Positions 15,760 to 24,089 of a stretch of DNA of 46,076 nt are shown here, piece after piece. The DNA is from Planctomycetota bacterium. GTDB lineage: Bacteria > Planctomycetota > Phycisphaerae > Sedimentisphaerales > Anaerohalosphaeraceae. The stretch covers positions 1 to 46,076 of the forward strand of contig VRUI01000036.1 of assembly GCA_019456225.1 (NCBI GenBank), in the 5' to 3' direction. Position numbers and translations under genes: made by a program. Each line of letters opens with the position of its first letter. Positions within the stretch are counted from its first letter, which is position 1. Below the pieces are notes generated by a model. The model was given only the letters and a program-made list of their open reading frames with translations, did no database searches and was not told the origin of the DNA.

Positions 15760-17769
15760 ATGAAAGTTTCGATTAATTGGTTAAGCCAGTATGTTGATAT
15801 TGACGGCAAGGGGCCCGAAGAGGTCGCAGATATTCTTAGCGAGCTTGGTTTTCCGCTGGAGGGTATCGAGTATCCCGACGGCGATTCTGTTATCGATATC
15901 GAGGTTACGAGCAACCGGGGTGACTGTTTGAGCTATATCGGCATTGCCCGTGAGGTGGCCGCTGCGTGCGGGGCTGCGTTGAATATCCCGTCTGTCGAAC
16001 TGCCTCAGTGCGATAAGGATATTAGTGAGTTTGTCGACGTTGCCATTGAAGAGCCCCAGCTTTGCGCCAGGTACACGGCGAGGGTGATAACGGGCGTTAC
16101 GGTCGGGCCTTCTCCGGATTGGCTGAGAAAGCCGCTGGAGGCCGTTGGGCTTCGCAGTGTCAATAATGTCGTTGACGCGGGCAATTTCGCAATGCTTGAA
16201 ACCGGCCAGCCGCCGCATGCTTTTGACTATGACAAGCTCGGCGGTAAGAAGATCATCGTTCGTAAGGGCGTCAAAGGTGAGCGGCTTGTCAGCATCGACG
16301 AGACGAAATGCGACCTCGACAATGAGATGCTTGTCATCGCAGATGAGAACACGCCGGTGGCTATCGCAGGTGTAATGGGCGGGCTGGATACGGAGGTTAG
16401 TGCGAGTACTACTACTATACTTCTGGAAGAGGCGTGCTTCGATCCGGTTTGTATTCGCACGACGAGCAGGAAGCTTACTCTCAGCTCGGAATCATCCTTC
16501 CGCTTTGAGAGGCATGTCGACAGGGAAAATATTGACTGGGCGTCGCAGAGGACGGCGGATCTTATTATCAAAGCGGCGGGGGGGCAGGTGGCTCGCGGCG
16601 TTGCCGATGTTTATCCGGAAAAGATCGAGGTCTCAACGGTAGATATGCGTTTTTCGAGGATGAAAAAACTTCTCGGCATAGATATTTCTCAGGAAAAAGT
16701 CAAATCTATCTTCCAGGGGCTTGACCTTTGTCCCGAGATCAAAGACGAAGATATTATACAAGTAACCGTCCCCTCGTGGCGGCATGATATCTACCGTGAA
16801 GTTGACCTTATCGAAGAGGTTATCCGTTCGCACGGTTATGGCAATATTCCGGTTGAGAAAAAGCTTACCCTTGAAGTGGCCGCTCCGGATCTTCGTGAGA
16901 AGCTTTCCTGCGGTTTGCGAAGCTATCTTAACGGCTGCGGTTTCTTTGAGACTGTAAACGTGACCTTTACCGATGAGGCGACGGCGGATGTGTTTGCCGA
17001 GGAGGGGGTTACATCGCTTAGTGTAAAGGATGAGTCGCGGAAGGCGAACCTGCTTAGGCAGACATTGCTGGGGTCGCTTATGACGGTTTATAAGTCAAAC
17101 CATAACGCGGGTAATCTGCCATGCAGTATCTTCGAGCTTGCCGATACTTTCCGTGTGTCCGGCGATAATGAGCTGTGCGAAAAGACGAGGGTTGCGATGG
17201 TTTCCGATTGCGATCTGCGTCAGATTCGCGGCGTTATCGAAGGTGTTGTCGCTCTTGCAAACAAAGAGGCAAAGGTTGAGATCGTACCTTCGTCGCAGAG
17301 CTGGTCGTCGGCAGCCGGACAGGTTGTTGTTGACGGCAAGACTATCGGTGTTTGCGGGGTTGTGTCAGATAAGGCAGCAGGCAGTTTTGGGTTGGGTAAT
17401 GCTCAGCTTGTGGCGGCGGAACTGGATTTTGATGAGCTTGCGGCGATGCAGGGGGTTGTAGTTAAGGTCAAACCCCTGCCGCGATTCCCGGCGATCGACC
17501 GTGACCTTTCGCTGATAGTAGAGGAAAAAGTTTCATGGGCCGAGATCACCGCGGCTGTAAAAAGTAAGGCTCCGGCGGAACTGGAAGATATCTGCTTTGC
17601 CGGAATGTATCGGGGCAAACCGATCGAAGCAGGTAAAAAAAGTGTGACCGTTTCGCTTCGATTCAGGGATGAAGACGGAACGTTAAGGCATGATATAGTC
17701 GACGGTTTCGAGGCGAAAATTCTTGGGGAATTAAAGAATTCCCTAAATGCAGAACTCAGAACGGTTTAG
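15760..17769 (+). CDS. pheT: Phenylalanine-tRNA ligase beta subunit, short form
   Basis: A 669-residue PheRS beta chain. The order is a B1 start (MKVSINWLSQYVDI), then directly IDIEVTSNRGDCLSYIGIAREVAA, the B3/B4 domain with ARVITGVTVGPSPDWL, the B5 domain (TVDMRFSRMKKLLGID), a catalytic-like core RSHGYGNIPVEKKL, and the C-terminal FDX-ACB domain (PLPRFPAIDRDLSLIVEEKVSW...). The EMAP-type tRNA-binding domain normally inserted at residues 40-150 is missing, which explains a length about 130 shorter than most bacterial PheT. No pheS is adjacent. The last 90 bases recur, diverged, at 19764-19853. Start: AAGGTAG before the ATG. Confidence 0.95.
   Translation: MKVSINWLSQYVDIDGKGPEEVADILSELGFPLEGIEYPDGDSVIDIEVTSNRGDCLSYIGIAREVAAACGAALNIPSVELPQCDKDISEFVDVAIEEPQLCARYTARVITGVTVGPSPDWLRKPLEAVGLRSVNNVVDAGNFAMLETGQPPHAFDYDKLGGKKIIVRKGVKGERLVSIDETKCDLDNEMLVIADENTPVAIAGVMGGLDTEVSASTTTILLEEACFDPVCIRTTSRKLTLSSESSFRFERHVDRENIDWASQRTADLIIKAAGGQVARGVADVYPEKIEVSTVDMRFSRMKKLLGIDISQEKVKSIFQGLDLCPEIKDEDIIQVTVPSWRHDIYREVDLIEEVIRSHGYGNIPVEKKLTLEVAAPDLREKLSCGLRSYLNGCGFFETVNVTFTDEATADVFAEEGVTSLSVKDESRKANLLRQTLLGSLMTVYKSNHNAGNLPCSIFELADTFRVSGDNELCEKTRVAMVSDCDLRQIRGVIEGVVALANKEAKVEIVPSSQSWSSAAGQVVVDGKTIGVCGVVSDKAAGSFGLGNAQLVAAELDFDELAAMQGVVVKVKPLPRFPAIDRDLSLIVEEKVSWAEITAAVKSKAPAELEDICFAGMYRGKPIEAGKKSVTVSLRFRDEDGTLRHDIVDGFEAKILGELKNSLNAELRTV
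17680..17769 (+). repeat. pheT 3' end, copy A of a 90-bp direct repeat
   Basis: The final 30 codons of pheT (TLRHDIVDG onward). They recur at 19764-19853 with 13 base differences out of 90 by my count, all but three of the changed codons being synonymous. The pair brackets the radical SAM gene. Confidence 0.9.
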
Positions 17770-17836
17770 GATAAGGATTTCTCTAGTTCCAGTTAAGTCA
17801 AACTTTTAATTAGTAACGAAACTAATGAGTTGAGAT

Positions 17837-19756
17837 ATGAAAATTGTTATTGTCATATGTCCACAAGTACAAATGAGAAGTTATCATTTGCCTACTGGAA
17901 TCGGTTTAGTTTCGGCCTGTTTAAAACAAGCCGGCCACGATGTGGTTATGATTAATCCCAATCATTCTTTAGAAGAGTACCAATCCCTTCTGGAAAAAGA
18001 GATCAAATTCCATAAACCGGATGTTGTGGCCACGGGCGGCCTGGGATTTCAGTTAAATGATATTAGGTTTATTACAGATATTGCACGCAGGATAGTTCCT
18101 GATGCAACCATTATTATTGGGGGTCCACTCGTTACCTACGTTCCTGAAGTGGCGATGGCAGGAGTAGAGTCTGCGGATTTCGGGATTGTTGGTGAAGGCG
18201 AGTACTCCACCGTGGAATTGGTCGACGCCCTGGAAGCAGGGTCAGATATTACTTCAATAAAAGGTGTCATCTACCGGGACGATCAAAACCCTCAGACATT
18301 AATTCAAACTCCCTCCAGGCCTCTTATTGATGACCTGGATTCTCTGCCTATGGTTGATATGGAGGGCTTAGGCATAGACACTTACGCAAGCCTGCATCAA
18401 CCCGGCGAATGTGCTCCAGCTCTTGTTGTTGATTCCGACACGCGAGTAACGCCTCTGTTAACCAGTCGCGGCTGTCCCTTTAAATGCACCTTCTGTGTAC
18501 ATGAAGTCTGTTCCCAAGGTTACCGAAACCGTTCTTTGGATAGTGTTTTTACTGAAATCCAGTATGCTATCGATACTTACAATATAAATGCTTTTTTCAT
18601 TTATGATGATCTGTTCTGTCTTAACCCTACTCGCCTTAAAGAGTTTTGTCGTCGCATTGCACCATTAGGTGTACGGTGGGAATGTTCAATGGTTGCCAGG
18701 CAAATTAATCCTGAAATGTTGAAAATGATGAAGGAAAGCGGATGTTGCTGCATTGGCCTTGGCGTTGAGAGCATGAGCCCAACCGTGCTAAAGAGCATGA
18801 AAAAAGATGCGACCGTCGAGCAGATAGAGATTGCCTTAACACAGATATATGAGGCAGAAATGGCTATATGGTCCAATTTAATATTTTTTGATCCAGCCGA
18901 AACCCTTCAGACGGTGGATGAGTCGCTTGAGTGGTTTAACAATCATCCACAGTTTGAATTTCGTACTGCAAAAGTTGGGTATCATCCAGGTTCACTTATC
19001 TATAACGAAGCAGTCAAAAACGGATTGATTAGTGATCAACTCGAATATCTTCAGTCTGGAAATTGTGAATTAAATGGGACATCCATGGTTGCAGGAGATG
19101 TTACTTTTGCGCAAATACTCATAGCGCAAATACAAATTATATTTGGCTATGCAGGGAAATTATTAAACTGCAAAGTAGATGAGAGCGGAACTATTATTGC
19201 AACATGTATTTGCCCCTATTGTGGAGTATCTGCACAACGCCGATTTGGGGGGGGCGTTGTTCGCATTAATTGCCCGTCATGCAATAGAAGATACCAGTCA
19301 CCAATTGCTAAACGAGTAACGCCATTACCAGATGATGCCGCGAGCATTGATCGCCTAATTCAGTTGACGAAAACGGAATCTTCCTTAAGCAGAATCTATG
19401 ACAACTGGTGTCAGGTCATCTCAATAGACCCTTACCATGAAGAGGCATGGAGTCAATTACTTCATCTTGCTGAGCAAGATAATAATCATCGATTATATGC
19501 CATCATTTTAAGAAACTTTCTCCTAATAGATCCTTATGTCTCGGATAATTTCAAGAAAATGGCGGAGATTTTGACATACCTTGGACTTGACAAGCGAGCC
19601 ACAAAATATAGTCTTAAAGCTGAACATCTAAAGCGGTCAGACATCAGCCAATCAATTGTGACCTTGCCGCAAGACGTCAACGGAAAGAACATACTGGGTT
19701 TGATGACAAATATGAAGAGCTCTCTCTCGGATGAATTTTTCCTCAAAATCGTTTAA
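17837..19756 (+). CDS. B12-binding radical SAM protein with zinc-ribbon tail
   Basis: A 639-residue protein. The N-terminal 150 residues are a cobalamin-binding Rossmann fold (LPTGIGLVSACLKQAGHDV; later IIIGGPLVTYVPEVAM and GIVGEGEYSTVEL). The radical SAM core has the 4Fe-4S motif in SRGCPFKCTFCVHE (CxxxCxxC, about residues 213-220), FIYDDLFCLN and CCIGLGVESMSPTVLKSMKK. After about residue 440 a zinc-ribbon, CPYCG...CPSCNRR, is followed by a helical TPR-like tail. B12-dependent members methylate or rearrange lipids, peptides, nucleosides or antibiotics; the substrate here is unknown. Codon use is more AT-rich than pheT. It lies between two copies of the pheT 3' end, so it is probably acquired. 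A small dyad ATTAGT/ACTAAT precedes its start; the ribosome-binding site is weak. Confidence 0.85.
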   Translation: MKIVIVICPQVQMRSYHLPTGIGLVSACLKQAGHDVVMINPNHSLEEYQSLLEKEIKFHKPDVVATGGLGFQLNDIRFITDIARRIVPDATIIIGGPLVTYVPEVAMAGVESADFGIVGEGEYSTVELVDALEAGSDITSIKGVIYRDDQNPQTLIQTPSRPLIDDLDSLPMVDMEGLGIDTYASLHQPGECAPALVVDSDTRVTPLLTSRGCPFKCTFCVHEVCSQGYRNRSLDSVFTEIQYAIDTYNINAFFIYDDLFCLNPTRLKEFCRRIAPLGVRWECSMVARQINPEMLKMMKESGCCCIGLGVESMSPTVLKSMKKDATVEQIEIALTQIYEAEMAIWSNLIFFDPAETLQTVDESLEWFNNHPQFEFRTAKVGYHPGSLIYNEAVKNGLISDQLEYLQSGNCELNGTSMVAGDVTFAQILIAQIQIIFGYAGKLLNCKVDESGTIIATCICPYCGVSAQRRFGGGVVRINCPSCNRRYQSPIAKRVTPLPDDAASIDRLIQLTKTESSLSRIYDNWCQVISIDPYHEEAWSQLLHLAEQDNNHRLYAIILRNFLLIDPYVSDNFKKMAEILTYLGLDKRATKYSLKAEHLKRSDISQSIVTLPQDVNGKNILGLMTNMKSSLSDEFFLKIV

Positions 19757-19763
19757 GATAATT

Positions 19764-19853
19764 ACGCTGCGGCATGATATAGTCAACGGTTTCGAGGCAA
19801 AAATTCTTGGCGAATTGAAGAATTCGCCGAATGCAGAACTTAGAACTGCTTAG
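19764..19853 (+). pseudogene. Displaced pheT 3' fragment, copy B
   Basis: A 30-codon reading frame that ends in TAG and reproduces the pheT C-terminus (TLRHDIVNG...ELRTA), with no start or upstream pheT sequence. It begins 8 bases after the radical SAM stop. The mostly synonymous differences from copy A indicate that both were once functional pheT ends from two related lineages rather than a recent duplication. Confidence 0.85.
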
Positions 19854-19914
19854 GGCCAATCGTGTTTTGTCGAGGATTTTTTCTTGAATATTTTTGGGTT
19901 TTTTCATAAATTCC

Positions 19915-19943
19915 TTGATTTTTTATGCCGATTTTGTTACCAT
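19915..19943 (+). promoter_or_regulatory. Promoter of the 6S RNA
   Basis: TTGATT (19915-19920), exactly 17 bases, TACCAT (19938-19943). Transcription would begin near 19950, at the inferred 5' end of the 6S RNA. Confidence 0.5.
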
Positions 19944-19948
19944 GCATT

Positions 19949-20140
19949 TGTAGGGTGACCCCTGCGATGTTGGTGTTGGCGTTATACAATGTGGAGGGAA
20001 CCGATGCCCATCTTTCGGGAGGTCAGAACCGTTGGATCGTGCAAGCCCGCTTGACGGGACGTACGAACGGCGGGGATGTCCACCCACTTTGAAATACTGG
20101 GTTCTTTCCAGGAAACGCAGGTACGGCATATGCGGAGGTT
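19949..20140 (+). ncRNA. ssrS: 6S RNA
   Basis: About 190 bases with the 6S layout. The closing stem pairs CCCTGCG (19960-19966) with CGCAGG (20116-20121). The 5' strand continues through ACAATGTGGAGGGAACCGATGCCC, and the 3' strand carries ACCCACTTTGAAATACTGGGTTC before AAACGCAGGTACGGCAT, resembling the conserved 3' ends of proteobacterial 6S (AGCCTGCGGCGGCAT). 6S RNA mimics an open promoter and sequesters the housekeeping RNA polymerase in stationary phase. A sigma-70-like promoter lies upstream and a terminator downstream. Small frames on the other strand here are artefacts. Identity rests on recognition of this pattern; a covariance-model search would settle it. Confidence 0.75.
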
Positions 20141-20156
20141 AACCTTATATAAGAAA

Positions 20157-20182
20157 GGCCTACTGTTTAGTAGGTCTTTTTC
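20157..20182 (+). terminator. Terminator of the 6S transcript
   Basis: Stem GGCCTACT / AGTAGGTC with a GTTT loop, followed by five T. Confidence 0.85.
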
Positions 20183-20458
20183 TTGCGCGCGGGTTTATTC
20201 TATAATTATTCGTTACAATTCCTCGATACTTCAAGGCTATGGATATTTTTTACATTCTTTTATCGGATTTTCGTGAAATATCTCCAGATTTCCTTGTAAG
20301 TGACGATAAAAAGGTTATGCTTTGTTTGTTGAATTGAATTCTTTTCTTGAGTAAGGCATTTTTTGGATGTGTTTTTTCCAGGCCTTTTGAAAATACTTAG
20401 ACTGTTGTAATCTTGACAACTTTGAAACTTAGATGTTTAATTCGATCTGGAACAGCAT

Positions 20459-20869
20459 ATGAAAAAAGATGTTGTTATTCTAATAGCTGAGGATGATATT
20501 GGTCATTTTCTTCTTGCAAAGCGCCGGCTTCGCAATTCCGGTGTTTCCAGCGAGATTTTACATTTCCCCGACGGTCAGTTAGTGATTGACTTCCTTAATA
20601 ATAACTGCATCAAAGATAATGATGCCAACTACCTGCTTCTGCTGGATATTCGTATGCCGAAAATTGACGGTATTGAAATTCTTGATTATGTAAAGAAACA
20701 TCCTGATCTTAAGGATATTGCAGTAGTGATCGTTACAACAAGCGACAATCCGATGAACGTTTTGCGATGCAGACAGCTTAAGTGTGACGGTTATATAGTA
20801 AAGCCCCTTGACGATACTTTCATTGATCAGATTTACAAAGTGATGAACAAAGCTTTTTCAATGGCCTAA
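20459..20869 (+). CDS. Single-domain response regulator (Rcp1-like)
   Basis: A 136-residue receiver. Acidic residues in ILIAEDDIGH, phosphoacceptor Asp in YLLLLDIRMPKIDGIEIL (about residue 61), Thr in VVIVTTSDNP (about 93) and Lys in DGYIVKPLDD (about 112) are present. The long alpha-4 region and the GHFLLAKRRLRNSG start are the style of Rcp1/phytochrome-type response regulators that receive phosphate from hybrid kinases. No kinase is in the window. It is not a close paralogue of the receiver at 13859. The start codon has only a weak GGAAC upstream. Confidence 0.9.
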   Translation: MKKDVVILIAEDDIGHFLLAKRRLRNSGVSSEILHFPDGQLVIDFLNNNCIKDNDANYLLLLDIRMPKIDGIEILDYVKKHPDLKDIAVVIVTTSDNPMNVLRCRQLKCDGYIVKPLDDTFIDQIYKVMNKAFSMA

Positions 20870-21050
20870 TGCCCTTTTTTGTATAATCGAAAAGGCGCGA
20901 TTGCATGGTCTGACTTTTTTTGTCTAAAGTCCCCTCCGACTCATTCCGATAAGAGATTATCTAATCAAATGGGGGTTGAATTAATCAACCTGAAACGTAT
21001 AGCCCAATATTCTGGCATTCGTTTTTATATTACTTGCACGGGAGAATAAA

Positions 21051-21272
21051 ATGGGGACAGGTACAATTAAATGGTGTGATTTCGGTAAAGGTTTTGGATT
21101 TATTTCACCTGAAGAGGGAGGCGACGACTTGTTTTTTTATATCACGGATGTCCAGGAACACCAGGTCAATGATCTGGACAAGGGTCAGACTGTCGCATAC
21201 GAACTTATGGAAGGCGGAATGGTTCCTTGTGTGACAAACATATCTATTCAGCAAAGAGCGATTAGCGATTAG
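21051..21272 (+). CDS. Cold-shock domain protein
   Basis: A 73-residue OB-fold nucleic-acid-binding protein of the CspA family. GTGTIKWCDFGKGFGFISPE carries the RNP1 motif (KGFGFI). The RNP2 position reads DLFFYI rather than the usual DVFVH(F/Y), replacing the His with Tyr. The rest, GQTVAYELMEGGMVPCVTNI, aligns with the last strands. GGGAGAA precedes the ATG by 6 bases. Its stop overlaps by 4 bases the 3' end of the minus-strand kinase-like gene (21269), a tail-to-tail arrangement. Confidence 0.85.
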   Translation: MGTGTIKWCDFGKGFGFISPEEGGDDLFFYITDVQEHQVNDLDKGQTVAYELMEGGMVPCVTNISIQQRAISD

Positions 21273-21955
21273 CTGCCGGCAACTTTTACGTTGCCGATGA
21301 TGCTGCATTTTGCCGGTTTCATCAGTGATGACAGTTTGGTTGTGTCGCCTGCGTTTTGGGCGAAAATAAAAGCGCAATCGCAAGCGGCGGCGATCTGTCT
21401 TTGATTCGGGCTATTTTCCAGATCAGGTGCACTGATAATAACAAAATCGAATTCATTTTTTGCCCATTTGACTACGTCGGAAATTATGAGTGCATTTTTA
21501 TGCGCAAAGTTGTGGGCCGGCCATAGACGCAGATTGTCGAAAGAAGTTTTATACCCTCGCGGACTGAGCAGTTCGGCGGGTGCATGTTCGTCGATCTCGA
21601 AGGCTTTTGCGATGGCGTTTCGCTGGATATCCATGTCGATGAGCAGGCATCGCTTGCCGGATTGGGCCAGGCTAATGCCGACGTTTACCGGTATGGTGAT
21701 CGGAAGGCAGTCTATCGAAGAGGCGGCTAAGAGGACAGTTGTGTATTTGTCCTCTATTTGCATCAGGCGTTCCGTTATAAGCTCATAGTCGGAGTCTGAG
21801 ATGGTTTTGTGTCCGGAGAGGGCATTACCCGAGACGGTGGCCTGGTCTTGCATTTTTCCTCTGAAGAAAAGCATGTAGATCAAGGCGAGGCAAAGGATAA
21901 AAACACATCCGCCGATGATGAGTCCATCAAAAATTGTCGCTGATAAAGGAATCAT
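21269..21955 (-). CDS. Degenerate BY-kinase/ParA-like membrane protein
   Basis: A 228-residue protein. One membrane helix (about residues 10-32, IIGGCVFILCLALIYMLFF) is followed by a cytoplasmic domain shaped like a bacterial tyrosine kinase or Mrp/ParA ATPase: ISLAQSGKRCLLIDMDIQRNAIAKAFEI matches the Walker A' strand (LLIDADLRRP), and NEFDFVIISAPDLENSPN the Walker B strand (YDFVIIDSPP). The Walker A loop expected before it reads AASSIDCLPITIP and lacks GKST, so ATP binding is doubtful. The C-terminus lacks the tyrosine cluster. It follows the acidic protein gene by 3 bases, so they form an operon, perhaps for surface polysaccharide regulation. Confidence 0.65.
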   Translation of the reverse strand: MIPLSATIFDGLIIGGCVFILCLALIYMLFFRGKMQDQATVSGNALSGHKTISDSDYELITERLMQIEDKYTTVLLAASSIDCLPITIPVNVGISLAQSGKRCLLIDMDIQRNAIAKAFEIDEHAPAELLSPRGYKTSFDNLRLWPAHNFAHKNALIISDVVKWAKNEFDFVIISAPDLENSPNQRQIAAACDCAFIFAQNAGDTTKLSSLMKPAKCSIIGNVKVAGS

Positions 21956-21958
21956 GGG

Positions 21959-23311
21959 TTAGCAATTTGTTGTTAATTCGCCGCAGAATCTTGCGATGTC
22001 TCTCGAAACAATATTAATAATAATATCTTCCTGGAAAGGATTAAGTCTGTCGGATTCGTTTATGACGCAGCAGGCCGCTACGCTGAGGACAGGTTCCGGG
22101 CGGTCATTCGGGAACTCTGCGACTTCGAGTGTGTCGAAAACGACAGGTTTCATCTCGTCGGTTTCGTCCGGGATCGGGGCCGGCTGTGTTTTGGGCTCAG
22201 AATCTTTTTTTTCCGCGGCTGCGGCGACAGCTTTTCTGGCTTGTTCTATGATCTGGCCGACAGTGCCTGCGATTGGCATTACATTTAGATTTCTAGCAGG
22301 CGCCGGTCTTTGCCTTCTCTTTGATGCGACTTGGCGTTGTTCTTTTAGTATTTGCTCGGCAAGGTCGAACTTTGGTATCGTCGTGTTTGCGGCAGGTTCC
22401 CGGTGAGCCGGGCTTTCATCCGGAAGGTCGGTCATTTTTTCTTCGCCTGAATCTTCCTGAATATCTTCGATGGAGATATCGTCCGGGTCTTCTGTTTGTT
22501 CGAGAAGGTCGGTTATGTTCATTATCTCAGTAGTATCGTTGTTTTTTTCTGAGGGGCCGTCTGCGGCTTTTGCCTCTGGGATCTGCTGAATGTCTTCATT
22601 GTTCATTATGTCTTCGATGTCTTCAAGCTCGTCGATCTCTGGTTGCGCCTGGTTTTTTGCTTCGGCGACGACTTTTCGCAGGGCCTCAAGTCCTTGTTCT
22701 GTCGCTTCGGTTTGCGACTGTGTGTCGTTAATTTCAGAATCTTCTGTTTCGGATGCGCCGAAAAGCGCCTGCTCTTCCTGGGGGGTGACGATATTGTCCT
22801 GGTCGAGCTCAAAACCAACCTCAGCGACATCTTCATCCCCAGCGTCTACAGGCTGAACTTGCTCTTGCGTCGGCTGCTCGTGAGCACCTGTTTCGACGGC
22901 AGCTTCCTCGTCTTGCTTGATTTGCGGCTCTGGCTTTGGTTCGGTCTTTAAAGGCGTTTCCCACAATCCGTCAACGACCTGATTTTCTGAGGCGATGAGG
23001 TCTTCGAACTGAGGAATTCTGACGGTTTTGCCCGCAGCATCGTCGGCGCCGCTGTCAGGAGATGAGTCCATGGTCTCTGAAATGCTTTCAACGTTTTTTT
23101 TCGCGGCGTTCGGATCTACCCGGGTGGCAACTACGTCGGACCGTTTAACAGGGTTGTCTCGGGAGGTCTGATCGGCGGGGCTTGCCGGATCAGGATCTGG
23201 AGCTGGGCTATCTTTGGCTTTGGTCCGGTTTCGGTTGCGCAGGATGTCTGCGCGGCATTGCATGATATCATCGTCAAGAATTTCCTGATTATTCAAATTG
23301 TCATTTTCCAT
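21959..23311 (-). CDS. Large acidic low-complexity protein, unknown
   Basis: A 450-residue protein I cannot place. Residues 1-330 are acidic and poor in hydrophobics (runs such as EDIEDIMNNEDIQQIPEAK), probably disordered. There is no signal peptide or membrane helix. The last 60 residues change character: PVLSVAACCVINESDRLNPFQEDIIINIVSRDIARFCGELTTNC is a folded, Cys-containing module. AAGGGGTG precedes the ATG. It is cotranscribed with the kinase-like gene, whose start follows the stop by 3 bases with no Shine-Dalgarno, implying coupling. It may be a scaffold or adaptor for that membrane protein. Confidence 0.7.
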   Translation of the reverse strand: MENDNLNNQEILDDDIMQCRADILRNRNRTKAKDSPAPDPDPASPADQTSRDNPVKRSDVVATRVDPNAAKKNVESISETMDSSPDSGADDAAGKTVRIPQFEDLIASENQVVDGLWETPLKTEPKPEPQIKQDEEAAVETGAHEQPTQEQVQPVDAGDEDVAEVGFELDQDNIVTPQEEQALFGASETEDSEINDTQSQTEATEQGLEALRKVVAEAKNQAQPEIDELEDIEDIMNNEDIQQIPEAKAADGPSEKNNDTTEIMNITDLLEQTEDPDDISIEDIQEDSGEEKMTDLPDESPAHREPAANTTIPKFDLAEQILKEQRQVASKRRQRPAPARNLNVMPIAGTVGQIIEQARKAVAAAAEKKDSEPKTQPAPIPDETDEMKPVVFDTLEVAEFPNDRPEPVLSVAACCVINESDRLNPFQEDIIINIVSRDIARFCGELTTNC

Positions 23312-23592
23312 TGCACACCCCTTAATAGTCTATAGTTTTAAGTCTATAGTCTTTAGTTGTAATAACTCGTATTAGCTTATCTTACTGCGTATATTATAGG
23401 AGTGTCGGGTTAATAAGCAAGTCAAAAATGCTGACAAGCCGCCCTTTGCGATATGGTTCAGGCGGGCGTTGACAGGTTTAAAACGCTTAAAAATGCGTGA
23501 AATTCGGCTCAGATATAAATTTTCATTAAATCTACCTCCTTTTAGGGACGATAAGCTTAAGTGCAAATGTTTATTATTTAAAGGATTTTACT

Positions 23593-23937
23593 ATGGGTAT
23601 TCAGAACTGGTCTGACGAAATTATCTTGATCAATCTTGGGCAGGAGCCTCAGATGGGCGAAGAATTACAGACTGCGATCGATCTTACCGGAGACGATAAT
23701 TGCCGCGATATTGTGCTGGATTTATCAGTAGTTGACATAGTTACCTCTTCGAGCATCGCTAAAATGCTCAAACTTCGCAAGGAACTCGGCGAGCGTCAGA
23801 GGCGACTTGTCTTTTGCAGTGTCAGCAGACAGACAATGAATCTTTTCAAGGTAGTCGCTCTTGATACGGTTTTTGAGTTTGCCGAAAACCAGTTTGTTGC
23901 CCTCGCCTCGCTGCAGATGGTTGCAAGCGAAAAGTGA
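23593..23937 (+). CDS. STAS-domain anti-sigma factor antagonist-like protein
   Basis: A 114-residue single STAS domain. The central DIVLDLSVVDIVTSSSIAKMLKLRKEL is the SpoIIAA-type core: strand, DxSxVxxxxSxxI loop with a serine cluster at the phosphorylation site (about residues 52-56), then the second helix. VFCSVSRQTMNLFKVVALDTVFEFAEN completes the fold. Such proteins bind anti-sigma factors or regulate kinases depending on Ser phosphorylation. AAAGGA lies 7 bases before the ATG. No anti-sigma factor is adjacent. Confidence 0.85.
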   Translation: MGIQNWSDEIILINLGQEPQMGEELQTAIDLTGDDNCRDIVLDLSVVDIVTSSSIAKMLKLRKELGERQRRLVFCSVSRQTMNLFKVVALDTVFEFAENQFVALASLQMVASEK

Positions 23938-24089
23938 CAGGTGCGGTGCGGGGCGATCTTTTTTTTTGGTTGACAAAGTCATTTTTGGTTTATATAATTG
24001 TTTTGTAATGTATTGGCAAGCCGATCTCGAAACTCGCATTACTGGCGGTTTTCGAAATCTGCTCGCGGTTTATCACAGGATTCCGCCGG

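Noticed and set aside
19923-20276. Short frames on both strands over the 6S region
   Set aside because: The sequence fits a structured RNA with promoter and terminator; the frames have no ribosome-binding site or family match.
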